From an uncultured Bacteroidales bacterium (GTDB taxonomy: Bacteria; Bacteroidota; Bacteroidia; Bacteroidales; Muribaculaceae): 64,000 bases of DNA. A model generated the notes under the pieces. It was not told the DNA's origin. It worked only from the letters and a program-made list of their open reading frames with translations, and did no database searches. Location: the NCBI GenBank assembly GCA_902800715.1, contig CADCFN010000003.1:290537-354536 (forward strand). Direction: 5' to 3'. How positions within the stretch are numbered: position 1 is the stretch's first letter; every line of letters starts with the position of its first letter. The position numbers and the translations under genes are program-made. Shown piece after piece: positions 18,722-27,676 of this stretch.

Positions 18722-19804
18722 ATGAACGAGAACAAGCAGAAAGTCGCCCTCATCACGGGCATCACCGGACAGGACGGATCATATCTGGCAGAGTTCCTGC
18801 TGGACAAGGGCTATGAGGTACACGGCATCATCCGCCGCAGCAGCAGTTTCAACACGGGCCGCATCGAGCACCTGTACCTCGACGAGTGGGTGCGCGACAT
18901 GAAGCAGCGCCGCCTCATCAACCTGCACTACGGCGACATGACCGACAGCAGTTCGCTCATCCGCATCATCGAGAAAACCAAGCCCGACGAGATTTACAAC
19001 CTGGCGGCACAAAGCCATGTGAAGGTGTCGTTTGACGTGCCTGAATACACGGCCGAGACCGATGCCGTGGGCACCCTGCGTCTCATCGAGGCAGTGCGCA
19101 TCGCAGGCCGCGAGAAAAACACCAAGATTTATCAGGCCAGCACCAGCGAACTCTATGGCAAGGTGCAGGAAGTGCCTCAACGCGAGACAACGCCGTTCTA
19201 TCCCCGCAGTCCCTATGGCTGCGCTAAACTCTACTCCTTCTGGATTATGAAGAACTACCGCGAGAGTTACGGCATGTTCTGCGCTAACGGCATTCTGTTC
19301 AATCACGAGAGCGAGCGTCGTGGCGAGACCTTCGTGACCCGCAAAATCACCTTTGCTGCAGCACGCATCGCCCACGGTTTGCAGGACAAACTCTACCTGG
19401 GCAACCTCAACGCCTTGCGTGACTGGGGCTATGCCCGCGACTATGTGGAGTGCATGTGGCTCATCATGCAGCAGCCCGAGTCCGACGATTTTGTCATCGC
19501 CACGGGCGAATGCCACTCGGTGAGGGAATTCTGCACCTTGGCGTTCCACCACGCAGGCATCGAGCTTGAATGGCAAGGCGAAGGTCTCAACGAGAAGGGC
19601 ATCGACAAGGCGACTGGCAAGGTACTCGTTGAGGTAGATCCGAAATACTTCCGTCCTGCCGAAGTGGATCAGCTGCTGGGCGACCCGACCAAGGCCAAGA
19701 AAGTACTGGGCTGGAACCCGCAGAAGACCTCTTTCCAGGACTTGGTGCGCATCATGGTCGAGCATGACATGCAACACATCAAGAAAATCTACCACCTTAA
19801 ATAA
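18722..19804 (+). CDS. gmd: GDP-mannose 4,6-dehydratase
   Basis: Gmd converts GDP-mannose to GDP-4-keto-6-deoxymannose, the first step to GDP-L-fucose. The 360-aa SDR enzyme has the NAD-binding loop [15 protein letters not shown] near residue 14, the family signature [15 protein letters not shown], and the catalytic YxxxK in [28 protein letters not shown] and [10 protein letters not shown] are strongly conserved Gmd segments. It follows the UpxY-like gene closely and precedes fcl. Confidence 0.97.
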   Translation: MNENKQKVALITGITGQDGSYLAEFLLDKGYEVHGIIRRSSSFNTGRIEHLYLDEWVRDMKQRRLINLHYGDMTDSSSLIRIIEKTKPDEIYNLAAQSHVKVSFDVPEYTAETDAVGTLRLIEAVRIAGREKNTKIYQASTSELYGKVQEVPQRETTPFYPRSPYGCAKLYSFWIMKNYRESYGMFCANGILFNHESERRGETFVTRKITFAAARIAHGLQDKLYLGNLNALRDWGYARDYVECMWLIMQQPESDDFVIATGECHSVREFCTLAFHHAGIELEWQGEGLNEKGIDKATGKVLVEVDPKYFRPAEVDQLLGDPTKAKKVLGWNPQKTSFQDLVRIMVEHDMQHIKKIYHLK

Positions 19805-19857
19805 GCATCGCCCACCCTACCCCTTATTTCCGTTTTATCAGTAACACCCGATTTCTC

Positions 19858-20928
19858 ATGGAAAAGGACTCTAAAATATATGTGGCGGGACACCGCGGGC
19901 TCGTGGGCAGTGCCATCTGGAACAACTTGCAACGCAAGGGTTACACCAACCTTATTGGCCGCACCCACCAGGAACTCGACCTGATGGACAGCGTGGCCGT
20001 CAGGCGTTTCTTTGACGAGGAGCAGCCTGAGTACGTCGTGCTCGCTGCAGCCCATGTGGGCGGCATCATGGCTAACCTGAAATACCGCGCCGACTTCATC
20101 TACCAGAACCTCGCCATCCAGCAGAACGTCATCGGCGAGAGCTGGCGCCACGGCGTGAAAAAACTGCTCTTTCTGGGCAGCACATGTATCTATCCCCGTG
20201 AGGCACCCCAACCCATCGGCGAGGACGCCCTACTGACGTCACCGCTGGAATATACCAACGAGCCCTACGCCATCGCCAAAATCGCCGGAATGAAGATGTG
20301 CGAGTCGTTCAATCTGCAATACGGCACCAACTTCATCGCCGTAATGCCCACCAACCTGTATGGCCCTCGCGACAACTTCAATCTAGAGACCAGCCACGTC
20401 ATGCCCGCCATGATCAGGAAAATGCATCTCGCCAAGTTGCTGAACGAAGGCAACATCGACGGCATCCGCGCCGATTTGGACCGACGCCCCGTCGAACAAA
20501 CCGACGGCAAGGCTACAGAAGAGCAGATTGCCGCCATACTGGAGAAATACGGCATCTTGAAAGACCGCCTACGCTTGTGGGGCACTGGAGCGCCTATTCG
20601 CGAATTCCTCTGGAGCGAAGACATGGCCGATGCCAGCGTCTATTGTCTGGAGCACATCGACTTCAAGGACGTGCGCGGCTCGGGTGACGAGGTGCGCAAC
20701 TGCCACATCAACATCGGCAGCGGCAAGGAGGTCACCATCCGTCAGCTCGCCGAACTGGTCAAGGCCACTGTGGGCTACCACGGCTCTATCGAATGGGATG
20801 CCACCAAACCCGACGGCACGCTGCGCAAACTCACCGACGTGAGCAAGCTGCACAGCCTGGGCTGGCACCACACCATGGAACTGGAGGACGGTGTTCCTGC
20901 CCTCTATCACTGGTATCTGGGCAACTGA
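19858..20928 (+). CDS. fcl: GDP-L-fucose synthase
   Basis: This 3,5-epimerase/4-reductase completes GDP-L-fucose synthesis from the Gmd product. The 356-aa protein has GHRGLVGSAIW for NADP(H) binding, LFLGSTCIYPREAPQPI, and the catalytic PYAIAKIAG (YxxxK). About 45 residues between LNEGNIDGIRADL and YGILKDRLRLWG are an insertion typical of Bacteroidetes versions. Fucose is used for capsule and glycoprotein decoration in this group; no glycosyltransferase follows here, so the locus is only the sugar-nucleotide module. Confidence 0.96.
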   Translation: MEKDSKIYVAGHRGLVGSAIWNNLQRKGYTNLIGRTHQELDLMDSVAVRRFFDEEQPEYVVLAAAHVGGIMANLKYRADFIYQNLAIQQNVIGESWRHGVKKLLFLGSTCIYPREAPQPIGEDALLTSPLEYTNEPYAIAKIAGMKMCESFNLQYGTNFIAVMPTNLYGPRDNFNLETSHVMPAMIRKMHLAKLLNEGNIDGIRADLDRRPVEQTDGKATEEQIAAILEKYGILKDRLRLWGTGAPIREFLWSEDMADASVYCLEHIDFKDVRGSGDEVRNCHINIGSGKEVTIRQLAELVKATVGYHGSIEWDATKPDGTLRKLTDVSKLHSLGWHHTMELEDGVPALYHWYLGN

Positions 20929-20960
20929 TTATTCTGAGAGTCTCTGATACATTAAACAAT

Positions 20961-21001
20961 CAATACAATCTGATAGGATATCAATCAAGATTGTATTGTT
21001 T
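20961..21001 (+). terminator. probable terminator after fcl
   Basis: An 11-bp perfect stem (CAATACAATCT 20961-20971 with AGATTGTATTG 20988-20998) is followed by TTT and a mixed T-rich stretch. Thirty-two bases separate it from the fcl stop. The gap 20929-21263 also holds a second hairpin and a promoter. Confidence 0.65.
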
Positions 21002-21114
21002 GCATTTATTATCCCCCCTCACGACAAAGCTGCACGAGCTCATATTCTGACTTGCATACAATTTGAACACGCCAACGAGATAATGGGCACATATCAGGAA
21101 GGTGAATACTATTG

Positions 21115-21147
21115 TTTTTAATTTCTCGGCAAGAGGCCGATTAAAAA
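21115..21147. terminator. possible bidirectional terminator hairpin
   Basis: TTTTTAA (21115-21121) pairs with TTAAAAA (21141-21147), and TCGGC (21126-21130) with GCCGA (21136-21140). A four-base bulge lies on the left arm. A GC core flanked by T and A runs fits a bidirectional terminator or insulator. No adjacent minus-strand gene needs it. Confidence 0.45.
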
Positions 21148-21191
21148 CAGCATCTGAATTAAGTCTCATCCTGTTTTTGTATGCCATCGGA

Positions 21192-21222
21192 TTGGTTTTA
21201 TGAGTAATTTGGTGTATATTTG
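21192..21222 (+). promoter_or_regulatory. promoter of the flavodoxin-AAA-secreted protein operon
   Basis: TTG (21192-21194), 20 bases, then TATATTTG (21215-21222): a full match to the Bacteroidetes consensus, about 42 bases before the ATG at 21264. Confidence 0.75.
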
Positions 21223-21263
21223 CATCGTTTTTAAAGATTCATTCACTTAATTGCTCTATCACG

Positions 21264-21956
21264 ATGAAAAAGATTATTATTATTGACGGCGGACCTCGCA
21301 AGGCAATGAACACTGCAAAAATGCTACAACGATTTGCCGATGGTGCATTGTCGGTCGGTGACCAAATTGAAGTGAAAATTGTTCGCCTGTACGATTTGAA
21401 CTACAAGGGTTGCATGTCGTGTATGGCATGCAAAATCAAGGACAAGGTGTCCAATATATGCAAGTTCAAGGACGAACTTACACCCGTCCTGGAGGAAATT
21501 GCACAAGCCGACGGGCTCGTGATGGGTTCCCCAATCTACTTTTGCGATGTGACAGGTCAAATGCGCACATTCCTTGAGCGTCTCGTTTTCCCCTGGCTTT
21601 CCTATAACGACTATAGCCTGACTGCCCCCAAGAAGATGCCTGTTGTGCTGATGGAAACCATGAACGGGACTCCCGAGAAGAACAACAGCAATGGCTACGG
21701 TTCGATGGAGTCGTGCATAATGAAAGCACTTGGACAGCCCTCACACGTCATAGCCTATAACACCTACCAAGTGAAAGACTACAGCCGCTTTGAGTTAAAA
21801 AGTTTCTCGGAGGAAGCCAAGCGCCAATACCGCGACGAACACTGGGAGCAAGACCTGCAAAAGGCTTTTGATGCCGGCCGCGACATGGCTATGAGTATTC
21901 TAGAATCAAAATGGAAAAAAGGAATACGCAAATTGGGCAATTTACTAAACCAATAA
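21264..21956 (+). CDS. flavodoxin-family NAD(P)H oxidoreductase
   Basis: The 230-aa flavoprotein is of the NADPH-dependent FMN reductase / iron-sulfur flavoprotein type. The opening strand KKIIIIDGGPRKAMNTAKML is a flavodoxin-like FMN loop. GCMSCMACK plus a later NICKF cysteine resembles the Cys-rich insert of iron-sulfur flavoproteins. DGLVMGSPIYFCDVTGQMRTFLER is the second FMN-binding region. The substrate is unknown. It heads a likely operon with the next two genes (gaps of 16 and 17 bases). Confidence 0.87.
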   Translation: MKKIIIIDGGPRKAMNTAKMLQRFADGALSVGDQIEVKIVRLYDLNYKGCMSCMACKIKDKVSNICKFKDELTPVLEEIAQADGLVMGSPIYFCDVTGQMRTFLERLVFPWLSYNDYSLTAPKKMPVVLMETMNGTPEKNNSNGYGSMESCIMKALGQPSHVIAYNTYQVKDYSRFELKSFSEEAKRQYRDEHWEQDLQKAFDAGRDMAMSILESKWKKGIRKLGNLLNQ

Positions 21957-21972
21957 AACGATTGATCGAGTC

Positions 21973-23184
21973 ATGAAACGAGAACTTTCAGGCGGGTGCG
22001 GCATTATGCTGTTAGCTTTCACGCTGCTTGCCATCATCGGCGGCATTGTGGCAGTGATTGACTTGCGCGCTGAGGGCGATGGGGGCAGCGGAGCTTTAGG
22101 ACTGCTGGTGTATGTCGCTTTCCTGTCGCCGTTCATCTACTGGGGATATGTGATGCTGTACAAGTTCCTGCGCCCCGGTGAGCCGGTAAGGTTCACCAAG
22201 AAGATGACGCAATATGGCGGTGCAGCTGTGCTCGCGTTAGTCATCTTTGCCTTGTGGGCCGCGCTGACGAGCAAACAGTCCCCCAAAACGCCTGAGCCCA
22301 TCACCGAGATAGCCCAGGAGCCCAACGCGCCCAAGGACAGCGTGGTTATCACCGAGGTGATGGAAGGAGACCCCTACAAGGAACTGGACGAACTCATCGG
22401 TCTTGAATCCGTTAAGGAAGAGGTGCACACCATCGCCAACTTCGCCAAAATCCAACAGCAACGCAAGGCGCAGGGCCTGAAAGTGCCCAAGATGTCGTTC
22501 CACCTTGTGTTCACCGGCAGCCCCGGAACGGGCAAGACCACCGTGGCGCGCATCGTGGCACGCATCTATAAAGACCTAGGAATCCTCAAGAGCGGACACA
22601 CCGTGGAAACCGACCGCTCGGGACTCGTGGCAGAGTATGTGGGACAGACCGCAACCAAGACCAACGCCGTAATCGACTCGGCGCTCAATGGTGTGCTGTT
22701 CATCGACGAGGCCTACGCCCTGGTGCCCGAGGATGCGCGCAGTGATTACGGCCAGGAAGCCATATCAACCCTGCTCAAGCGCATGGAGGACGACCGCGAC
22801 AAGCTGGTGGTCATCATTGCCGGATATCCTAACGAGATGAAACGCTTCATCGACTCCAACCCGGGCCTGCAGTCACGCTTCACTCGTTACATCAATTTCC
22901 CCGACTACACCGACCAGGAGCTGTTTGACATCTTCAAGCTTTACCTGAACAAGAACCAATACACCATCACCGATGATGCGGCTCAACTGCTCAGGGACAA
23001 CCTAAACTATGTAGTTGCCCACAAGACCAAGAACTTCGGCAATGCCCGCTATGTGCGCAATATCTTCGAGCGCGCCGTCGAGCAGCAGGCCAACCGCTTA
23101 TCGGCAAAACCCAGCATCAGCGACGACGAACTGTCCGTGCTGACCAAGGAAGACATCGAGAACGCCTTCAAGGCTAGGAAATAA
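21973..23184 (+). CDS. membrane-anchored CbbX/SpoVK-type AAA+ ATPase
   Basis: The 403-aa protein has three N-terminal hydrophobic segments (about residues 9-31, 43-65 and 75-93), then a cytosolic AAA+ domain. Walker A is FTGSPGTGKTTVAR and Walker B is NGVLFIDEAYAL, with SRFTRYINFPDYTDQEL as sensor/arginine-finger region. The core is closest to CbbX, SpoVK and type VII secretion EccA ATPases, which remodel protein complexes. The membrane anchor is not usual for CbbX. The client protein is unknown; it may be one of its two operon partners. Confidence 0.86.
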   Translation: MKRELSGGCGIMLLAFTLLAIIGGIVAVIDLRAEGDGGSGALGLLVYVAFLSPFIYWGYVMLYKFLRPGEPVRFTKKMTQYGGAAVLALVIFALWAALTSKQSPKTPEPITEIAQEPNAPKDSVVITEVMEGDPYKELDELIGLESVKEEVHTIANFAKIQQQRKAQGLKVPKMSFHLVFTGSPGTGKTTVARIVARIYKDLGILKSGHTVETDRSGLVAEYVGQTATKTNAVIDSALNGVLFIDEAYALVPEDARSDYGQEAISTLLKRMEDDRDKLVVIIAGYPNEMKRFIDSNPGLQSRFTRYINFPDYTDQELFDIFKLYLNKNQYTITDDAAQLLRDNLNYVVAHKTKNFGNARYVRNIFERAVEQQANRLSAKPSISDDELSVLTKEDIENAFKARK

Positions 23185-23201
23185 AAAAACAGCGAACCGC
23201 C

Positions 23202-23756
23202 ATGACCAGATACTTCATCACAATCATCGCGCTGCTGACGGCACTGACGACCATACCGTCACACGCCCAAGAGATGACCAAAACCGAGATGGCCAGCATA
23301 CGCGCCGCCTATAGCGCCGCCAAAGAGCAAATAGAGCGCAACAGCCATGCCCAAGAGCAGAACGTACCACGCAGCGACATGGAAATTGTCAGCCATTACG
23401 TTATCCCCGGATGCGGCCCCACCGAGGAAGTCATCCACTACTATTTCACGCTCGACGAGGACCCCGTGCTCGGAACGCCTTATTACAAAATCTACTTCAT
23501 CTCCACCAGCTATAACGTGGCAGCCCGCAAGTTCTATCAAGAGTTCCTTTTCGGAGAGGACGAGTCCGACCTGCTGTTCTTCTTCCAGAGCAACGACGCC
23601 CTCGACGGCGGCACCGACGAGACACGCTATTACTACGGCAAGCAAGGCGTTCACAAGGCCATCAAGGGCACAACCGAATTGGACGAAGTCTTTGCCACTC
23701 GCAAGGCCGACGAACTGAAAGCCGCCTTCAACCTCCTCATGAACAAAGACTATTAA
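23202..23756 (+). CDS. exported protein of unknown function
   Basis: The 184-aa protein has a Sec signal peptide ending near SHAQ (residue 23) and an otherwise soluble alpha/beta sequence rich in aromatic residues (VIHYYFTLDEDP, YYKIYFISTSYN). No known domain was recognised. It lies 17 bases after the AAA+ gene and has backbone-like codon use, so it probably belongs to that operon. It is the last gene before base composition drops sharply. Confidence 0.75.
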   Translation: MTRYFITIIALLTALTTIPSHAQEMTKTEMASIRAAYSAAKEQIERNSHAQEQNVPRSDMEIVSHYVIPGCGPTEEVIHYYFTLDEDPVLGTPYYKIYFISTSYNVAARKFYQEFLFGEDESDLLFFFQSNDALDGGTDETRYYYGKQGVHKAIKGTTELDEVFATRKADELKAAFNLLMNKDY

Positions 23757-24187
23757 CAAAGCAGAGGCTAATTAATGATTTTTTAGAATTCCAAGCAAAT
23801 CATCAAATGAGTTTGGCACGGTATTTGTACATCCAATGTCGAACTCATAATTTTTGGAGGAACTCCAAAACCCTTTATTCATCGGGGTTTCCAAAGATTT
23901 CGACACATCCAAAGGGTGCAAAAATTGCCACCACAAAATTAGGCTATTTTCCTTATTCATCCAAGGAAATGACCTACCTTTTTCTCAAAAACCCCAATCT
24001 CTTCCTACAGCATGATAATAAGCCATGAAATAGTCATTTAACTGTAGGTCTTGCGAAATAGAGTGTTTTCGTTGAGGGAGAACAATCAATATCGACAACG
24101 AACTGTATATTTTGCATTTTTTAGTATACCCCAACATCATTTCAAAGCAAACTAATAGCTAGCGACTATACCCTGCTGTATCAAAAG
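23757..24187. other. island edge: gap with a cryptic promoter and short minus-strand frame
   Basis: Composition turns AT-rich here. No long gene is supported. A minus-strand promoter copy lies at 23964-23934. Beyond its expected start site, a 36-codon frame runs from ATG 23882 to 23772 (MNKGFWSSSKNY...). It may be a small peptide, a small RNA or the remains of a gene. I saw no attachment site or recombinase gene at this edge. Confidence 0.4.
23934..23964 (-). promoter_or_regulatory. minus-strand promoter, diverged copy of the DUF2971 gene promoter
   Basis: On the minus strand TTG (23964-23962), 20 bases, then TAATTTTG (23941-23934). The surrounding 37 bases align at roughly 80% with the promoter region at 27603-27645 and keep the same hairpin-like end sequences (TAGG...CCTA). 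Confidence 0.5.
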
Positions 24188-25978
24188 TTAAAGCTCAAGA
24201 GCAAGGCGTAATCCCAGAAAATGAGGGATAATAGATGGTATAATAGGATAGTTTAATCGATTCCACACATAACAGTCACCTAAAGAATCACTACTATCAT
24301 ATGATCCGCCACGTATCACATGCCCAAGACCTGTAGGAACATCTGGTCCATTCGGATTAATTACTGCCGTTGATTGATAATTAGAATACCACCAGTCTTG
24401 ACACCACTCCCACACATTACCGCTCATATCAAATAGCCCCAATTCGTTAGGGAATTTAGTGGCTACGGGATGAGTTTTTCCATGAGAGTTTTCCTTGTAC
24501 CATGCAACGTCATCAATATAATTACTTCCTGCAAAAAGGAATCCTTTACTTCTGTTTCCGCCTCGAGCTGCAAATTCCCATTCTGCTTCTGTAGGCAAGC
24601 GGAATTTTAGACTAGTTATTTTGTTCAATCTCATTATAAATTCTTCACAATCTTCCCATGTAATACTCTCTACTGGGCAGTCCTGATCATTAAAATAGCT
24701 AGGATTATTTTTCATCACAGCTTTCCATAGTTTTTGAGTCACAGGCGTTTCTCCAATCCAATAATCCGATAACGTGACCTGGTGAGCAGTAGGCGAGTCT
24801 ATTCCTTCCAGCCCTAAGCAATCCCCCATAGTAAATGTGCCGCCGTCAACGTGAATCATCTTGAACATCACGTTGTTAACATCAAAGGACTTTATGTGAT
24901 GGCCACAAAAACTATTATTTGATTGCATTATTCTAATAGTATGTATACTTTCTGTGACTATGATTGGCTTACAGTAATTCTCTTTGATTCCAATTAATGT
25001 ATCAATACTCGGATGATGGTACTTGTTTGTTTCTCCTGCAGAAATAAAACCCCTTATAGCAAAATCATATAGATCTTGGGTATAATTGTTTTTGGAACCA
25101 TGATGTGGCACTTGCAGCGAACGAATTGTTGGCCATAATGGTTTGAAAAATAATCTCAATTTATTAACATGGGCAGTTTCATAATCTCCCAGAAATAAGC
25201 AATTTGGATTAACTCTATAATTGTATGGATTTAATGTCCCTGAAAAAAGTGCCATCGAATAAGCATTATGGTTATCACGAAAATAATTTTTATATGTGCT
25301 TCGACACTTTTGTACTCCAATTTCTTTTACTATATCGGGCAATTTCTTAAAGTCGAAATCACCAATTTGTAGAGTATTTTTGAAGTATTCATAAAAGCCC
25401 TCTGGTCGTTTAGTCTTTGCTGGAGGGTTATAAGGAATAAACAGCCATTCTCTATTAAAATGTATTCTTGTCCCCGATATAATCGATCCACTAATTGTAT
25501 CTGTTACAATATCATATGAGCGAAGATTTTCTTCATTTAAAACCTCCTCATTATTACTGGGCAGAACTTTGATAATGCGGGTCTCCCCGAAATAAGGCCT
25601 GTCATCATTATATAATTCAAGAATCAAATTATTTATTGCAGATTTTCTATTAATAAGATTATACAGAAGTATTTCAAGTAATAGATCATTTTTAAGCTGT
25701 GGGAGAAACAAGTATTTAACTTTGAAGTATTTCAATAAGTATTCGAGTCCATTCACATGGTCATCATGTAAATGGGAAATAAACACAGCATCAATAACTC
25801 TATTGTTTTTTCGCTTTTTAGGTTTTACAGGAAAATGGTTCCGCAGATAATATTCCATTGATTTCTTGTTATTACCACCACAGTCATAGATCACGAGGAC
25901 TTCTTTTCCACACTCTTTTAACTGTTCTGAATAAAAACCACCTTGACCTACAGGGTGAACAATTCTCGTCAATTCCAT
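24188..25978 (-). CDS. MBL-fold hydrolase fused to FGE-sulfatase (SUMF1-like) domain
   Basis: The 596-aa protein has two domains. Residues about 1-350 are a ComEC-like metallo-beta-lactamase: MELTRIVHPVGQGGFYSE, metal motif SHLHDDH, then GDYE and VPHHGSKNN. Residues about 360-596 are a formylglycine-generating-enzyme fold: GGTFTMGD, YWIGETPVTQ, LPTEAEWEFAARGG, LGLFDMSGNVWEWCQD and VIRGGSYDS. Only one Cys (DCYVWNR) remains near the usual catalytic pair, so the FGE domain is probably a binding module. I start at ATG 25978; ATG 26062 adds 28 unconserved residues but fits the promoter distance. A nuclease or hydrolase with a recognition domain in a conflict setting is inferred. Confidence 0.82.
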   Translation of the reverse strand: MELTRIVHPVGQGGFYSEQLKECGKEVLVIYDCGGNNKKSMEYYLRNHFPVKPKKRKNNRVIDAVFISHLHDDHVNGLEYLLKYFKVKYLFLPQLKNDLLLEILLYNLINRKSAINNLILELYNDDRPYFGETRIIKVLPSNNEEVLNEENLRSYDIVTDTISGSIISGTRIHFNREWLFIPYNPPAKTKRPEGFYEYFKNTLQIGDFDFKKLPDIVKEIGVQKCRSTYKNYFRDNHNAYSMALFSGTLNPYNYRVNPNCLFLGDYETAHVNKLRLFFKPLWPTIRSLQVPHHGSKNNYTQDLYDFAIRGFISAGETNKYHHPSIDTLIGIKENYCKPIIVTESIHTIRIMQSNNSFCGHHIKSFDVNNVMFKMIHVDGGTFTMGDCLGLEGIDSPTAHQVTLSDYWIGETPVTQKLWKAVMKNNPSYFNDQDCPVESITWEDCEEFIMRLNKITSLKFRLPTEAEWEFAARGGNRSKGFLFAGSNYIDDVAWYKENSHGKTHPVATKFPNELGLFDMSGNVWEWCQDWWYSNYQSTAVINPNGPDVPTGLGHVIRGGSYDSSDSLGDCYVWNRLNYPIIPSIIPHFLGLRLALEL

Positions 25979-26118
25979 ACTCAAAATAATAATAAGTAGC
26001 ACCTGAAATAAATTCTGATAACGTTCAGTACTATTAAATAACACCTGAACATGGCTTGCCATTCGTTTTGCTCATCTTGATGCTACTCAGAAAATGAGTC
26101 TATCTATGACAAACTTGA

Positions 26119-26148
26119 CAAAAATACAATATATAATTGGATTTTCAA
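26119..26148 (-). promoter_or_regulatory. promoter of the MBL-FGE gene
   Basis: On the minus strand TTG (26148-26146), 19 bases, then TATTTTTG (26126-26119). The rest of the gap 26149-26393 is AT-rich and I see nothing else in it. Confidence 0.6.
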
Positions 26149-26393
26149 AATTGACAAAAAAAGACATATTTTATTTATAAGACTCATATCCCATCAAGGC
26201 ATGAAATGAAAACAACATATTATTAACTCTAGGTGTAGCTGTTTAACTTTGAGTTTCAAAAAGGATAGTCCATTACTTTATAACGATATAAACTGATTTG
26301 CTATCACATGAAGCCACTTTGGAATGGAATAATTAATGACTATTAGCTAATATATTTTGCTATTACTTTATTAAAAATGTATCGTCTTTTTCG

Positions 26394-26828
26394 TTACTCT
26401 TTATTTATTAATCTTTGAAGTGTTGCATGAATATCTTTTGCCAACTGTGGTTTTCGAAGATATTCACATTTTCTACCTTCCAATATGAATTGAACAATTT
26501 CGTTGGGTCGCCTTCTTGCACTAAGGAATAAAATAGGAAAATCTATATTATTATTGTCCTCCCAAATTTTCTCGGCTAACACAATACCTGTATTCATCCC
26601 TCCACACATAGCTTCAATTTCTGATGAATTAAAATTCACAAAACGATTCTTCATATTTGGTACTGGCGCCATTAAATCTAATATGAGGATATCATATTGG
26701 TGGTTAGTCAATTCCCGAAATAGCTGATCTATTGCAGATACCATCACAACATTCCAATCATAAATACTTAGCGTCTGACAAAGATTTTGGGCGATATAAG
26801 GATCGTCATCAAAATATAAAATATTCAT
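26394..26828 (-). CDS. stand-alone response-regulator receiver domain protein
   Basis: The 144-aa protein is a single CheY-like receiver. The acidic triad is DDD at residues 7-9 and the phospho-acceptor is Asp51 (ILILDLM). LFLSAR carries the conserved Ser and YLRKPQ the conserved Lys-Pro. No output domain follows. An insert after the acceptor (about residues 55-75) lengthens one loop. There is no histidine kinase next to it; the nearest kinase-like protein is the dual-GHKL protein at 30785. It is encoded upstream of the MBL-FGE gene but with a 330-base gap. Confidence 0.85.
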   Translation of the reverse strand: MNILYFDDDPYIAQNLCQTLSIYDWNVVMVSAIDQLFRELTNHQYDILILDLMAPVPNMKNRFVNFNSSEIEAMCGGMNTGIVLAEKIWEDNNNIDFPILFLSARRRPNEIVQFILEGRKCEYLRKPQLAKDIHATLQRLINKE

Positions 26829-26886
26829 AATAAATTACGTTGATTAGATGTTGGGTAATGTGATTGGTAATCAGCGATCAAAACTT

Positions 26887-27513
26887 CTATCGATCGAAAC
26901 CATAGTCCAAATCTTCCTTATGCATCATGATAACCTCAATTCTATCATCAAGAGCATGAATAATTTTCTTAAGATGAGCCTTTTTCCTTCGATCAACGTT
27001 ATATCCTATAAATATTCGATGAATTCTTACCGCTAATTCTGGCCGGTCTTTTCCCTTTGGTATTTCAGGACTCAAATATCGAACTTCTTCTTCGTATGCC
27101 CAGACTTTAGCCTTGACTTTTAATACATCTTTTGCAGTCATACCGGGACGAAGAATCGGCATATGATCTTTGTATATAACAGGAAGCTCCTCCCAAGTTT
27201 TTGAAGTAACTTCCAATTCAAGACAACAACCTTTGTTCTCATCAGAATAATGGGTCCACATTAAACCAATGTTACCTCTTTTTGATAACGAACAGATATA
27301 GTGTTTCTGCTTACCTTCGAAGATGGTCTTTATCAAGTATTTGTCCACAGAAGGATCATATTGATAATAGCCCTCCATTGGATCATTCATCTCACTGTAC
27401 AATGCTCCATAAAGCTTTCGATCAATAATAATCGAGAGAAACCTTTCGAGATTCTCCAATGAACGATATTTATATAAACGTCCAGGTTGATTAAATACTA
27501 TACCTCTTGCCAT
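26887..27513 (-). CDS. DUF2971 family protein
   Basis: The 208-aa protein matches the DUF2971 pattern: YKYRSLENLERFL at the start, LYSEMNDPMEG, YICSLSKRGNIGLMWTHYSDENKGCCLE, and KAKVWAYEEEVRYL. The biochemical activity of the family is not known to me, but members are frequent in phage-defence islands. It follows the AAA15 ATPase gene in the same direction yet has its own promoter. A two-gene unit with that ATPase is possible. Confidence 0.82.
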   Translation of the reverse strand: MARGIVFNQPGRLYKYRSLENLERFLSIIIDRKLYGALYSEMNDPMEGYYQYDPSVDKYLIKTIFEGKQKHYICSLSKRGNIGLMWTHYSDENKGCCLELEVTSKTWEELPVIYKDHMPILRPGMTAKDVLKVKAKVWAYEEEVRYLSPEIPKGKDRPELAVRIHRIFIGYNVDRRKKAHLKKIIHALDDRIEVIMMHKEDLDYGFDR

Positions 27514-27602
27514 TTATTTTAGAATTACTAAATTGATGAATACTTGTGTAAATAGTTACAACACACAAATGTATTGTAAAATGTTGACATCATATACCAT
27601 CG

Positions 27603-27633
27603 CAAAGATAGGCCATTTTGCCCATTCAACCAA
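27603..27633 (-). promoter_or_regulatory. promoter of the DUF2971 gene
   Basis: On the minus strand TTG (27633-27631), 20 bases, then TATCTTTG (27610-27603). An imperfect hairpin (TAGG..CATTT..CCC / GGG..AAATG..CCTA, 27609-27645) overlaps it and could also end transcription of the upstream ATPase gene. Confidence 0.65.
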
Positions 27634-27676
27634 GGGAAATGCCTATTATTCTTTTGTCCCTGTCAAAGGCTTCTTT

